Origin: Crambe crambe
Taxonomy: Eukaryota; Porifera; Demospongiae; Poecilosclerida; Crambeidae
Length of the DNA: 64,000 bases
NCBI GenBank assembly: GCA_963924555.1
Contig: OZ004587.1
Coordinates: 8,386,075 to 8,450,074, forward strand
Direction: 5' to 3'
Both the position numbers and the translations under genes were made by a program. Each line of letters opens with the position of its first letter. Positions within the stretch are counted from its first letter, which is position 1. Positions 32,801 to 42,673 of this stretch are shown here, piece by piece. The notes under the pieces are model-generated. The model saw only the letters and a list, made by a program, of their open reading frames with translations. It was not told the DNA's origin and ran no database searches.

Positions 32801-35254
32801 TACGTCCAGTTTAGGGAACGTCACCCTGACTTCCTCCGGACTCCTCACCTATGACCCCTGTCAACACTGCACTGGCACTGATACGATTGGAGTGAGTATC
32901 AGGGAGCGACCCTTTGGTGAAAATCACACCCCTCTTGAAGATTCCGGACAAATCATATTCCAGATTACCAATGTCAATGATCCACCTCTACTTTACTTCT
33001 ACTTGGGGAATAGTTCTGATGCGACAGAGAGCAGTATGATGAGTGTCAATATCGACTCCAATAGATCAATTCCTGCAGTGGTTGTGTCAGTGGCTGCTCT
33101 GGATTTTGACGGTTATGCAGACGACCTCCAGTTCATGGTGACACAAGACGGACAGTTTGGGTCGGTTGGTTTCCAGACTCGTTTGGATGCTGTTGGCATT
33201 ATTGAATCCCTTCCTTTTGACCTCGTAAATGAGACCAATCCGGATCTATCCACTTATTATGGTTATGTAACCTTCTTTGCAAGTCATGTGACTTATCTAC
33301 CATCTGATCCAAACTTCACGGGGAATGATACAATAGTGATAGTAGTCCGAGATTCTTCAAGTGTACAGAGTCGAGTATTGAGTATTGAAGTAGAGGTTCT
33401 TCCTTCACTCTGTGAGAACAATGGTGTTTGTGGAGGGAGTGTGACAGATCCAATGTGTCAGGATCTTGCAAGGAGGAGAGTAAGCTTCGATGGGTACAAC
33501 TGCTCTTGTCCTGCTGGATTTGGAGGAGAATTGTGTAACATCTCACTTAGTGTTCCTCCAGTTCTTCCCACCAGAGGTATGTCGTTTATCTCATCTTGAT
33601 AACAGCTACAGTTCATGTATTTCAATTCTTAATAGCCACTCACATTCAGTGTCTATTTCAGTTCGCTCTTAATAGTCTTTGGGAATATTCAGGGGAAATT
33701 TGTCCCTAATGTTATGTGTATGAATGCCCTTCAGATAATGAGTTTGACTTATTTTCATTCTTTCCAGATTGTCCCCTTGGGATACCTGTAGTCCAGTGTG
33801 ATGGTGACCCCTGCAATGGAGCCACATGTCCCTCTCACCCCGGGGCTCAGTGCAGGTCAAACTACTGCGGCAGCTGCAAGGCTGAATGGTATCTTGGCAA
33901 CCAGCAGGTCACATGCAATGCAGGTGACTGATCATAAGTAGCTAAAACAGCTAGAAGATGAATCATGCTGATTAGTTTCAAATTTTTTATCATTTCCCAA
34001 TTAAGACCATAATTAAACTCTCTGGGTAAGTGACAAATTTAGATTTTAATTGTCAAAAGTTATCTTGGCATCATGCTGAATGCTTAGATTCACTTTCGAG
34101 TGTTATTGGTGTCGTAACAATTCTTGGGGATTTAGCTACCAAAGTCTATAGACTTTGGGAAATCTCTGGAAAATGGCTCAACCAATTCAGGTTTTAATGA
34201 TCAAAAGTCGTCTTTTCCCCCCTGTAGCTGAGAAATTGCAAAACCCGAGAGTTTGTCTCATGTCAGGGCCAGTGTTCCTTGAGCATAAAACCACTAGATA
34301 GTATGCCAGCATTTCGATAATTTATATAATTTTCTGACAGATGACATTGCAAGCATTTGCAGTGAGCGAGTCTCCAATGATCCTAGTATTGTGCTGGAAT
34401 GCAATGGAGTGCAGTGCAACTGTCCTCCTCAGCCTCACAGCTGTCCTGGTGACTCCATCCTCATCCAACAGAGAGTCGACAATTGCTGTGTCACTTATGA
34501 GTGTGTGTGTCCAAACATCTCCTGTCCTCTTATTATGGAATGTGGACAGGGAGTCCAGCCAGTTCCAAATTATAGAGGAAACCGATTCCCAGGACGGTGC
34601 TGTCCTGAGTACAGTTATAATGGTAAGTTAGTATCACATCTTTTCATGATTACTGCATGCATACCTTGCACAAATCTTACAGATATCAATGAATGTGAGA
34701 CTCGTTCTGAAAATCTTTGCTCTGATGGATGCATAGACCAGGCAAGGACTTACAGCTGCAGTTGTCCTGCAGGGAGGACTTTGGCTAAAGATGGAGTCAA
34801 TTGTGGAGGTGAGTCTCAATTGAAAGCATGGAAGAAGCTGATGTGATATAAGAATTACATGTACAGTGCACTCCCTCTAATCTGACCACCCTCATTTGAG
34901 GGGTCCATTTGAAGCAATATATTGTAGGAGTGGCCTCATTTCAGGGGTCCAGTTCAGAGGGAGATCACATTTTTATCCCATGTAGCTATAAACATAGCCC
35001 TGAATTATCTCCCCTCAACTGTTTTATAATATATAGTATGCCCTAATGAGGGGATGGAGTTCTTGATAGGAGATCGTGTGAAGATTGGCTGCAACTGGTG
35101 GTAAGTTGCAGTAGCTGGCTAGTGGCAGTCATATGCAGTCATATATCACTGGCAGGCTGATAATGATACAATATTTTTGTTTAGTTTGTGTCGAAGTGAT
35201 TCACTAAGTGGAGAGCGCTGGCATTGCACTGCTAACAGATGCACTACCAGTTAA
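14893..35254 (+). CDS. Giant secreted lipid-transfer-protein / DxTPP-repeat / cadherin-like / EGF / VWC chimera
   Basis: I traced 35 GT-AG exons in one open frame: 14893-15093, 15613-15966, 16162-16374, 16432-16736, 16991-17384, 17457-17593, 17664-17806, 17875-18026, 18114-18431, 18535-18698, 18803-18983, 19317-19489, 19555-20174, 20441-20575, 20749-20974, 21653-22415, 22848-23353, 23431-23525, 23597-24136, 24198-24392, 24619-24795, 24866-25892, 26114-26828, 26990-30208, 30408-31200, 31291-31581, 31644-31787, 31964-32242, 32339-32421, 32487-33576, 33768-33923, 34341-34622, 34683-34808, 35037-35100, 35185-35254. Total 14,331 nt, 4,776 residues. A signal peptide is followed by a vitellogenin/MTP/apoB-type N-terminus (KLVLIDALGASG; IGNSKFPGFLPRLVDHV; TPHPSVRHLAAVAYSTHPRG). 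The body (residues about 1400-3900) has some 13 repeats marked DxTPP and ATNGAG, with an apple-like segment near 1510-1545. Then come a furin-like RPRR, a cadherin-like domain (TEDTPLPL to VNDPP), EGF, VWC-like and calcium-EGF modules. No C-terminal membrane helix is seen. It is probably secreted; lipid binding is inferred from the family. Confidence 0.82.
15151..15356. mobile_element. Foldback MITE in intron 1 of the chimera
   Basis: About 206 bp with long imperfect inverted ends. The left end begins CTATTTGCATTCACCTTGCA and the right end finishes GGTGCAAGATGAATGCAAATAG. The arms extend about 75 nt each (ATCATTCACTA, CTATAACTTTCTCA, CTTAACCAAATTTC and their complements) and would form a hairpin. 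Diverged relatives are at about 22497-22670 and split across about 61025-61360. Confidence 0.8.
15979..16105. repeat. GGAACCTC family element, chimera intron 2
   Basis: Starts CAGTGGAGCCTTCAATGAAA and ends ATTATTCGGAGGTTCCACTG. It is internally deleted relative to the copy at 8508 but keeps both inverted ends. Confidence 0.75.
19072..19304. repeat. GGAACCTC family element with internal duplication
   Basis: Starts CAGTGGAACCTCTCAGCAAG. Its 3' half repeats GAGGTTATCCTTTATTTGGA and TGTCCTTTATTTAG units three or four times before ATTCTGAGGTTTCA. It lies in the intron just before exon 19317-19489 of the chimera. Confidence 0.7.
20657..20690. repeat. Poly-C / poly-A run in a chimera intron
   Basis: About 18 C followed directly by an A-rich run, between exons 14 and 15. 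It is likely length-variable and a possible assembly weak point. Confidence 0.9.
20984..21595. repeat. GGAACCTC family element split by a younger insertion
   Basis: The left half ends GTCCTTTGTAGAGAGGT at 21045; the right half resumes GAGGTTGTCCTCTTTTGGAA at 21476. Removing 21046-21475 and one copy of GAGGT restores the word order of the uninterrupted copies. It lies in the intron between exons 15 and 16 of the chimera. Confidence 0.85.
21046..21475. mobile_element. 430-bp TIR element nested in a GGAACCTC repeat, 5-bp TSD
   Basis: The left end is CAGGGGGTAATCTCCATTAA; the reverse complement of the right end begins CAGGGGTGTAATCTTGAGGT. The shared CAGGGG and GTAATCT blocks, and GGTCAG further in, define imperfect terminal inverted repeats. 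It is flanked on both sides by GAGGT, a 5-bp duplication of the target repeat. Internal features are a short palindrome GTCCGGCTTTGGCCGGAC at 21069, a poly-G run of about 20 and a doubled CCCAGATGGCATG motif. It has no transposase. CAGGGG ends are hAT-like, but canonical hAT duplications are 8 bp. Confidence 0.85.
24415..24576. repeat. GGAACCTC family element, chimera intron 20
   Basis: Starts CAGTGGAACCTCTGAATAAT, continues GGACGCACTTGGGACCCAGC and TTGTCCTTTGTAGAGAGGTT, and ends GAGAGGTTTGTCCTTTCCAC. Near full length. Confidence 0.8.
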
Positions 35255-35571
35255 GGTAAGGTATGGACTCTTGACACAGTGTAAACCTATGCACATTGTT
35301 CATATATTATGCAGCATACAGTGTGAAATGACCGGCAAAAGATATATGCAACATCTATATAACATTACTCTGCTATTAATCTTGTAGCTAGCTTGACATA
35401 GTACTTTATTTGGGAAAATCTTTCAATTTTGAATTTCGCGGCGCGGCGTGGATCAGGTCCAATATGCGCATGCGCAGAATGAATCAACTCTACAAGCCCC
35501 GCCCCAATATTTTTAGTTAAGGAGTGTACCTCAGTAGTTAGCAGGCCAGTCATGGTCCAGGAGGATAATTG
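35255..35571. promoter_or_regulatory. Intergenic gap with NRF1-type palindrome, promoter of the SH2 gene
   Basis: 317 bp between the chimera stop codon and the SH2 gene start codon. It holds TGCGCATGCGCA at 35465-35476 and a short GC-rich block (GCGGCGCGGCGTGG) just upstream, about 95-140 bp before the ATG at 35572. It must also hold the 3' UTR of the chimera. Confidence 0.5.
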
Positions 35572-38500
35572 ATGGCTTCGAAGCTGGAAACTTTAACAGA
35601 AGGTAATATAATTGTGCTATCATAAGCAGCATGGAGTGCTGGCACGCTAGCTGTGTGTACTTATATGGCTGCATGCATACACCGCAATACAAACACATAC
35701 AAGGAGTGTTTGGTCTTGGTACTGGGCTGATTGTATATATATGGTGTGTGGGGTTAGTCAGATTAGAAGTCCTGAAGTAAATATTGTATACACAATCATG
35801 TGCTGAAAAGAAAGCAGTGACTAATTTTCAAAATAACTCTATTGGATGATTTAGCTAGCATGTTACAGTATAATAGCTGAGCTAGCATCCTGTCTGTAAA
35901 GCTACAGATCTAGCTACAATCATTTTAGAGCTATTAGCTAGCCAGCTGATAATTGCTAGTCACTTTGCTGAAGATGGAATCCAGTCTAAGTCCAGATCAA
36001 GGAGCAAGAGTTCCTCTCTTGCATTCAGCAAGTAAGTTACTCGAAGTAGCTATGTAGTACACTACAGCTCTAGTTAGCTAGCTAGCTCCAGTCTCATAAA
36101 CCAGACCATGACTCTTCAGTTGAGCTTTTGTATAGAGAAAAAAAGTCTATAGAGTAAATACTTGTGCTACCTCCTCCTCCTCCTCCACCGTACGAGGTAT
36201 TCAATTGGTTTTGGACTACAGTTATGAGGTATAGAATTACTCAAAGAACCTAACCATGATTAATCAACCAAGTCATACCCATGAATGAGGGAAAAGAGGT
36301 CATTATCAAAAGTAAAAGTTGAATAATCTAAACTGTTTATTACTTAATTATACAACGCTTTATAACACACAATGGAGGGTTCCTCTACCCGTCTACTTTG
36401 ATCTCCTATTTCCTCTCCTCTCTCCCCCTCTCCTCCCCTCCCCTCCCCTCTCCCCTCCCTTCCCACTCCTCTCTTCATTATGGAGTCCCTGTTTGATGGT
36501 TGTCAAATGTGTCATAACAAAATTAAAATAATCAAAAAATTTGGCTTAATCAATGAGAATTCCACATTATTGTTTAGGCCTCATGGAACGTTCATATCTA
36601 CACTCAGACATCGGCCTATCAGTGGCAGAAGTTAGTCGTCTCAACTCTGATTCCTTCACCCGCTCCAGAAAGGGAAGCATCTTGAAATCTGCTGATGCAG
36701 CATGGTACGTATGAACCTTGCTCTTTCACAGCATGGCGGTTGTAAGCCTGAGACCCTGGGTTGTAATTCCAAGCATAATGAGGGCACATGATCATGTACA
36801 GTGCACCCCCTCATGATGGCCACTGATGAGCAGTCAACCTTACCTATATATAATGGCCACTCTCCTCTGGTCCTGACTGCATTACTATTCAGTGTAGTAC
36901 TTTGAAAGAAAAAAAAAAGAAGAAAAAAAAAGGGACTTTGGTCACAAAACATGCTTAGTCAATAAGGCCAATGGATGTGGTTGCTGGAGCATATGCTGGC
37001 GAAGGTGAAGTGGTATGAGAATCCAGATAGGACTATCAATAAAAACAGTGTCCTGACGACAATTTGAGGTTTATAGTGTGTCGTTTGAGGACTTTGAAGG
37101 GACCATCATAGGACCATCATAGGGCCGTTGTAGTGACTGCATCATGCTTGATGAAGACATGTGTAGCAGTGGTATCTGCCTTGGCAGTAGCCATGGCTCG
37201 AAGTGTCTGCATTTTGCTGTTAAAAATTCTCCCAGGAGGAGCAAACTAATATAGACTAGTGTGCATTTGATATATCATCTTAAGTTAAGTGCAGTTCAGA
37301 TCCCAAGCAGACCCCTCTATAAAGGACAAAACTTAATTCCCCAATGGTGGCAGAATATCTAAGTAACCACTTTGTGGACCCAGTATCAGACACTCTAGCT
37401 TGAGGACCCAGTATCAGACACTCTAGCTTGGTCTCTGAATTACTTTTTCAGGTATGTATTTGACAACCTGTCACAAGACCAGGCAGAGGCTCTCTTGACG
37501 CAGCATGGGGACCATGGGACCTACCTCGTCTCCCATTTTCACAAACCCGAGAGTTATTCTCTTTCAATACGACTTAGGTTAGTCAATTAACAAGGATGAG
37601 GAGTGAGAGTCTTGTATGATAAGAGAAATATAAAGCTTTGTTTCCTTTGCAGTGAAGAAGGACATTCCACGTCATTTAAACATTTCCCTATAGGAAAATC
37701 TGGAACAAATTATCATACTCAGGGCATTGTGAGTTATTACCATTTATGGCATGTACATATTATAATTATTACAATGATGTAATATCTCCAGTCAGGGGAT
37801 TTCCCTAGTATAGAAAGTGTGGTGAAAGCTATGGGAACTCACTTGAGACTGGTACTGGTTCCAATATTTCATAGATACAGTGAGTGAGTCGAATGTTCTG
37901 TTAACACTTCATTATAACTTCGACTTTCCCGTACAGATCAGGATACAAGTGACTTTGAAATCACAACTAATGAAGAGGACAAACCTCCCGATTATAAAGT
38001 AGCTGCCAAATTCCCTGTGAGTATCACACCCACTTTTTCCCTTTCATTATGATAACTATACAATTGCAGGAAGCGGCCAAAAAGCCCCTCCCACTTATAG
38101 TTCCTGTCTATCCAACCCTGAGACGGATGATGAAGAACCAACACCAGAGCTATGATGTAGAGTCATCGGGACAAGCCAGTATCATAGGTAAGAATCAACC
38201 CTTTACCTCCAGTATCATAGGCAATCCTTGAATTCTACCTTTTAAGGTAAAGGGTGGTTAGTCCTAATTCCTTGTGTCTTAGTCCTTACCTTATTAGTGC
38301 AAGTCGTATTATCCTATTACCTTATATGGTAATCTTGTAGTGTAGTCCATGTTAGGGTAGTAGGTACCTTGCATGCAAGGTATGAGTCATATGATAGATA
38401 CCTTGTAAGGTACTTGTAGCAGAAACAATCCCCTGCTATCTCCATTATGTTATGTTGAAGTTTGTAGATATCTAAATACAGTATTATGTGTATAGATTCC

Positions 38501-38842
38501 AACTCTACTGGGGCTCCTGTGGAGCGCGGATGTTGCTGGAAGGCATTTCACACAGACGTCAATGGGAAGTGGTACAAACCACACAAAGCCGGTCCCATCA
38601 CCGGCTGTCTCCTTGTCATAGGCTGGATCATCTTTCTGGTTCTCTTTGGTTGGATTGTTGGACTGGCGATGATTTTGGTGCTCTTCCTGATACTCTGTGC
38701 TTGCCTTTTTAACTTCATCTGCACAGGACGATGTGTGGATGAGCCGGAAGAAGAAGGTGAGAGAGACGCTATACAGGAGAGGAGAAACAGACCCCCTCCC
38801 CATCCATCATCACAAGCAGCACTTACTGGAACAGCACAATAG
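35572..38842 (+). CDS. SH2-domain protein with PPxY motif and C-terminal membrane segment; SH2 lacks the FLVR arginine
   Basis: Nine exons with matching phases: 35572-35602, 35960-36031, 36578-36704, 37452-37577, 37653-37728, 37792-37879, 37937-38016, 38070-38187, 38496-38842; 1,065 nt, 354 residues. Residues about 77-173 form an SH2 domain: WYVFDNLSQDQAEALLTQHG (WY..L.R..AE.LL pattern), then GTYLVSHF, then YSLSIRL. The expected FLVRES arginine at beta-B5 is serine (codon TCC near 37532), so classical phosphotyrosine binding is probably lost. Residues 190-193 are PPDY, a WW-binding PPxY, in KPPDYKVAAKFP, which resembles the PPxY region of Ndfip-type NEDD4 adaptors. Residues about 274-314 are strongly hydrophobic, one long helix or a hairpin, preceded by GCCWKAF and followed by CTGRC and an acidic tail. 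There is no signal peptide. A membrane adaptor for a WW-domain E3 ligase is an inference. Confidence 0.88.
38188..38495. repeat. Cluster of ACCTT...AAGGT palindromes in the last SH2 intron
   Basis: Four short inverted repeats with the same arms lie within about 170 bp: ACCTTTTAAGGT (38237), TTACCTTATATGGTAA (38319), TACCTTGCATGCAAGGTA (38366) and TACCTTGTAAGGTA (38399). Unpaired CCTTACCTTATTAG words lie between them. Function unknown. Confidence 0.7.
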
Positions 38843-41362
38843 TACTAGCTCTAATTAATTATATTATGTGGTCATGCACAGAAGTATTTTATCTATTCTA
38901 TTATGCATCATCTGCCTTTTCTGGTTGCAATCTGATCATAGCAGGCATTCATAGCTGCTGACTAGCTGTGATATACAGCCATAACTTTATATATATATAT
39001 ATTTACTTTCTTAAGTTCTCCTCTAATAATATAGTGTTATCCCAATAGAGAGGTACAATAGAGATGGAGTAGTTAGTCTATAAGCCTGCCGATTTTGAAG
39101 GCACCATGTCTCCAATAAATGTATGGGTCGGGTCAAAGGTCCCAGAGCATTGATGATGCTGTAAGCACACCCACTTTCCCAAGTGCTATATGAAAGTGCT
39201 GCAAACAACATCAGATTTTCTCCGGAACCTCCGGCTCCGACACACCCACTTATTGGCTGGCCACACCCAGTCATGTGTCATTCTTTCACCGGTGAGCAGT
39301 GGTGGACAGATCCAGCCAGTGGAGAGTCTCCCAGACCGGATATTAATAGAGTTCCTATAGGAGTAGAAATCTCCAGATAGTCATGTAGAAGAGTAGCCAC
39401 TTAAATCATGCAATTATCATGCTCTTTTACTACAACTCCACAAGAAATCTTGTTTGCTTGAAAAGCTGGAATGTTTCTCCTACCACTCTTGCAGTACTTC
39501 TACATTGATATTTCATTAGTGATAGCTAATAGCTAGCTAGCTGGCTGCCACATGACAATAAATGTAGCCAAATTACATAGCAATAATATACATAGCAACC
39601 AAAATAAAGTCAGTATAGCTACTACGGCAATATTGCTTTGTTAGCCAGTAGTATTGATATTGGCCAATCATACGCATGCATGCAGTCAACATGTCTTCAT
39701 CATGTGTTGTTATATGTTTGTACTGAGAAATGAAGACGACCCCAAAACACAAAATACATAGAAGGAACTATTATGGAATGCTTTTCTCTTCTAGGTTGGT
39801 TGTGTCTAAATCACATTCTGTGGGTGGGCAGCACCCACACTCTATAGTTAGCTAGCTAGCTACCCTGCAGCTATGTCACATAGATAACACCCATGGAATA
39901 TGTTTATGCAGTTAGGGAACTAATAATGTATTAGGTAGTGTTAACTATATAGCTATTAAGAAAACCAACTTTAGTGCTAGTTATGCCATTTAGCAGTCAG
40001 TTCTACATCACTAGAACTTATATGCAATCATGCAAGAAGCTTATGGTGGCTACTTAGCTACTTGTAAACATGAATAAAAAGGTTTGCTAGAGTATATTTT
40101 GAGAAAACTTTTAAATTTAATCATAACAAACACAGCCACGGGCAGATGTTGGGCATCCACTGTTTTCAAGCAACCCAGGTCCCCTTGCTTCTATAGTTAA
40201 ATGCTTGACCAAAGGAGAAGCCATAGCTCTTATAGTAGCTATAGCTATGAGAGTAGGTAAATTCAAAGGATATTTCTCCCTAACTCACTCTTTTGTTCAT
40301 GCAATTCCTCTTCTCCAAACATTCACACTCGAGATGAAGTTGCAAAAGAACTGCAAATATTCAGTAGCTAGCACGCAGTCTGTACGTGTAACACAACAAC
40401 AAATTAGAGCTGCTATATGTACATCAACTCTACCAATCTTGGCAGGAGGAATTGGCTACACTGACTTGGTTTTTGTTGTGGTCTAGTTGATACAGCATTC
40501 TTCAGCGTGGAGAGCTGGCTGACCCACAGAAAGGAACAATGGACTAATTTAGTCAACCATGTGTAAAGATTTGGAAGGAGCACATGCAGTCAATAGGTAA
40601 CTTGCCTACAGCCTGAATGACCAATATAACCACATACCGCACCAATTCAGCAACAGCTCTCCCCTAATATATAATAGCTAGCTATCTAGCTATCTCTCAT
40701 CTTGAAATAAATGCAAGGGTAGACTCCTCAATCGACCACTAGCTAATTGAAATCCTCATATATATAGGTCTCTAAATACGATCAAATCTTAGTTATCTTG
40801 TGGCTAGAGAAAAAGCTATCCTTTGCTCTTATAGTCCACCAAAGTACACACATTGTTAGTTTAAAACTGGCCATGCATAATATAGTGGATGCTGCTCATT
40901 ACATTTACAATAGCAGCATGAAGAGCAACAGTTTACGCTTTATATATGCCTTGGCTTTTAAGTGGGTTAGCTTTTAGTTCCATCATACGTAGCTAACATT
41001 AATGGAGGGGGTAGTTGTGCTTTTAACTAGAACACACACCTAAATAGCTAGTAGCTACAATCATAGTAGAAAGTACTTTCATATCTTTTTTTGATTATAA
41101 AATGTTTCACATTGCCATCTATGGCAGTATATCCATAACGTAAGCTATAGCAATACTGATGTGTTTATCAATATCTATATTGCTACATATTGCCAAGGTA
41201 ACTCGGTTGCTTGGCTATAGCAAACTACAGGGTAGGTAGCTATGTTGAACTCACAATAAATAAACGACTATCAGTGCTATAAGAGCCATTCAAAATTTCT
41301 CCACTTAGCAAATCCATGCTTAGCTATTCTCTTCTCTTTATGATTAAAAATACACTATATCA
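38843..41362. other. Unassigned intergenic DNA
   Basis: About 2.5 kb with no supported gene. Short ORFs (39023-39274, 39183-39380, 40205-40486) lack domains and overlap. Contents noted: a short (AT)n at 38992, a DR1-like GGTCAAAGGTCCC at 39131-39143, and many GCTAGCTAGC words. Confidence 0.5.
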
Positions 41363-42388
41363 CTACTTACTTGTGTAGTGAATCCTGCACCTCCCTGCAA
41401 CACTTTGGCGAGTCTCTAATAAAGTGGAGAATGGCTTTCTCATTAAATACAGACTCCTGTACAATGGCTTGTACTCTACAGGAAAAAAACTAATGATGGA
41501 ATGTTCTTTGTCTGAGCCAATACGAGACATGCAGATATTCAGGTGTGGCACTGGTATTTTCTTTATATTGGGGAGGAACCACGCTCCCCTGGAAAGCATA
41601 ACAGAATTATTGAGTGTTGGTATGACTGTGGTTTTCGTGTTTTGGCAAATGGCAGAGGTAGCGAACAGCAGGACCTGTGCCATTAGAATTCCATAATACA
41701 AATTTTGACATAGGTGGGATAATTATGACTACATCATAAACCATACACAAACACCATGATATAATGATATTCTGCTCTTTTAAGGCAAAGCCTAGAGTAT
41801 GAATCTGTATGATAATAGTAGGCTATCTGACTATGTGGCCAAATATTCATTGTTGGTGGGAGATATTATGTTATAAGGTTGTTCAGTAGAGTTGGGGGGT
41901 TACATTGATCCTACTTCTTACTTGCTTACTGCCAAATGCTTGTGGTTGAAATGAACATTTGAAATTATAATGGTAGTGGTTGTGGGAGAGATGTGTAGGT
42001 AATATGCCATACATTACCTCTACAACTCATTAGCAGACCAGTAATGTACCTTACCTTGTCCGATGAATTACACTAACAAATCCCAGAGCATATTATTCCG
42101 ACCACAGGAATATGGCTATGGATGTTGTCGAAGTACTGTGGGATTGTGGTGTTGTTGCAACAACATACTGCATATGTTGAGTAGGTTGATGTGAGGATAA
42201 ACTGATGGAGTTTTCCTAAGCAACTGTAGGCAGTTTTGAGAACATGCAATAGATAACTTGAGCATATGCCTACAATATGGACTCACTTTCATTTCAACCC
42301 ACTGCAAAACATGCAAGGGCTTAACTTGGGCATCTGTAGCTACTTGATTGTGTACATAGATTAATATGAATACACCAATATACAACAT
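41363..42388 (-). CDS. Possible small secreted protein, two exons (doubtful)
   Basis: The ATG at 42388 begins a hydrophobic leader (MLYIGVFILIYV) ending in a donor at 42286 (ATG AAA, then GTGAGT). A phase-0 acceptor at 41675 leads to an open exon 41674-41363 (VLLFATSAICQNTK ... PLYRSLYLMRKPFST) that ends either at a stop or at another donor (CACTACACAA, then GTAAGT). The joined product would be 137 residues with no recognised domain. Support is only the reading frame, splice signals and a promoter-like NRF1/DR1 pair 11 bp upstream of the ATG. Those sites may instead serve CHMP2A on the other strand. This could be chance. Confidence 0.22.
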
Positions 42389-42398
42389 ATAGCTGATA

Positions 42399-42424
42399 TG
42401 CGCATGCGCATATGACCTTTGACC
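42399..42424. promoter_or_regulatory. NRF1 palindrome paired with DR1 site upstream of CHMP2A
   Basis: TGCGCATGCGCA (42399-42410) is followed two bases later by TGACCTTTGACC (42413-42424), a perfect one-base-spaced direct repeat of TGACC. It lies 250 bp upstream of the CHMP2A start codon. The same pairing, with wider spacing, occurs at 46238-46271. Confidence 0.55.
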
Positions 42425-42673
42425 TATATGGCATGCTACTGTTAGCGCGCGCTATCGCTGATCACATGATTGTCATGGGAGTAAACTAACCTTTTTTGCT
42501 GAGTCAGTCAACTGGTGTAACTTCACTGTCTGACTCCCCTCCTCGTGACCTGTAGTATTGACACTTTCTTTAAGTGCCACCACTACTACATTTCCCATTC
42601 TTCCCTGACCTAGGTACAGCTAGACTCGCGCTCTCCACTTTCTACTCAAAGACTCCTAGTTTCAATCAAGACC

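Noticed and set aside
34809..34846. Read-through end of the chimera after the calcium-EGF module
   Set aside because: A GTGAGT donor precedes it, and two downstream exons keep phase and form a Cys-rich module.
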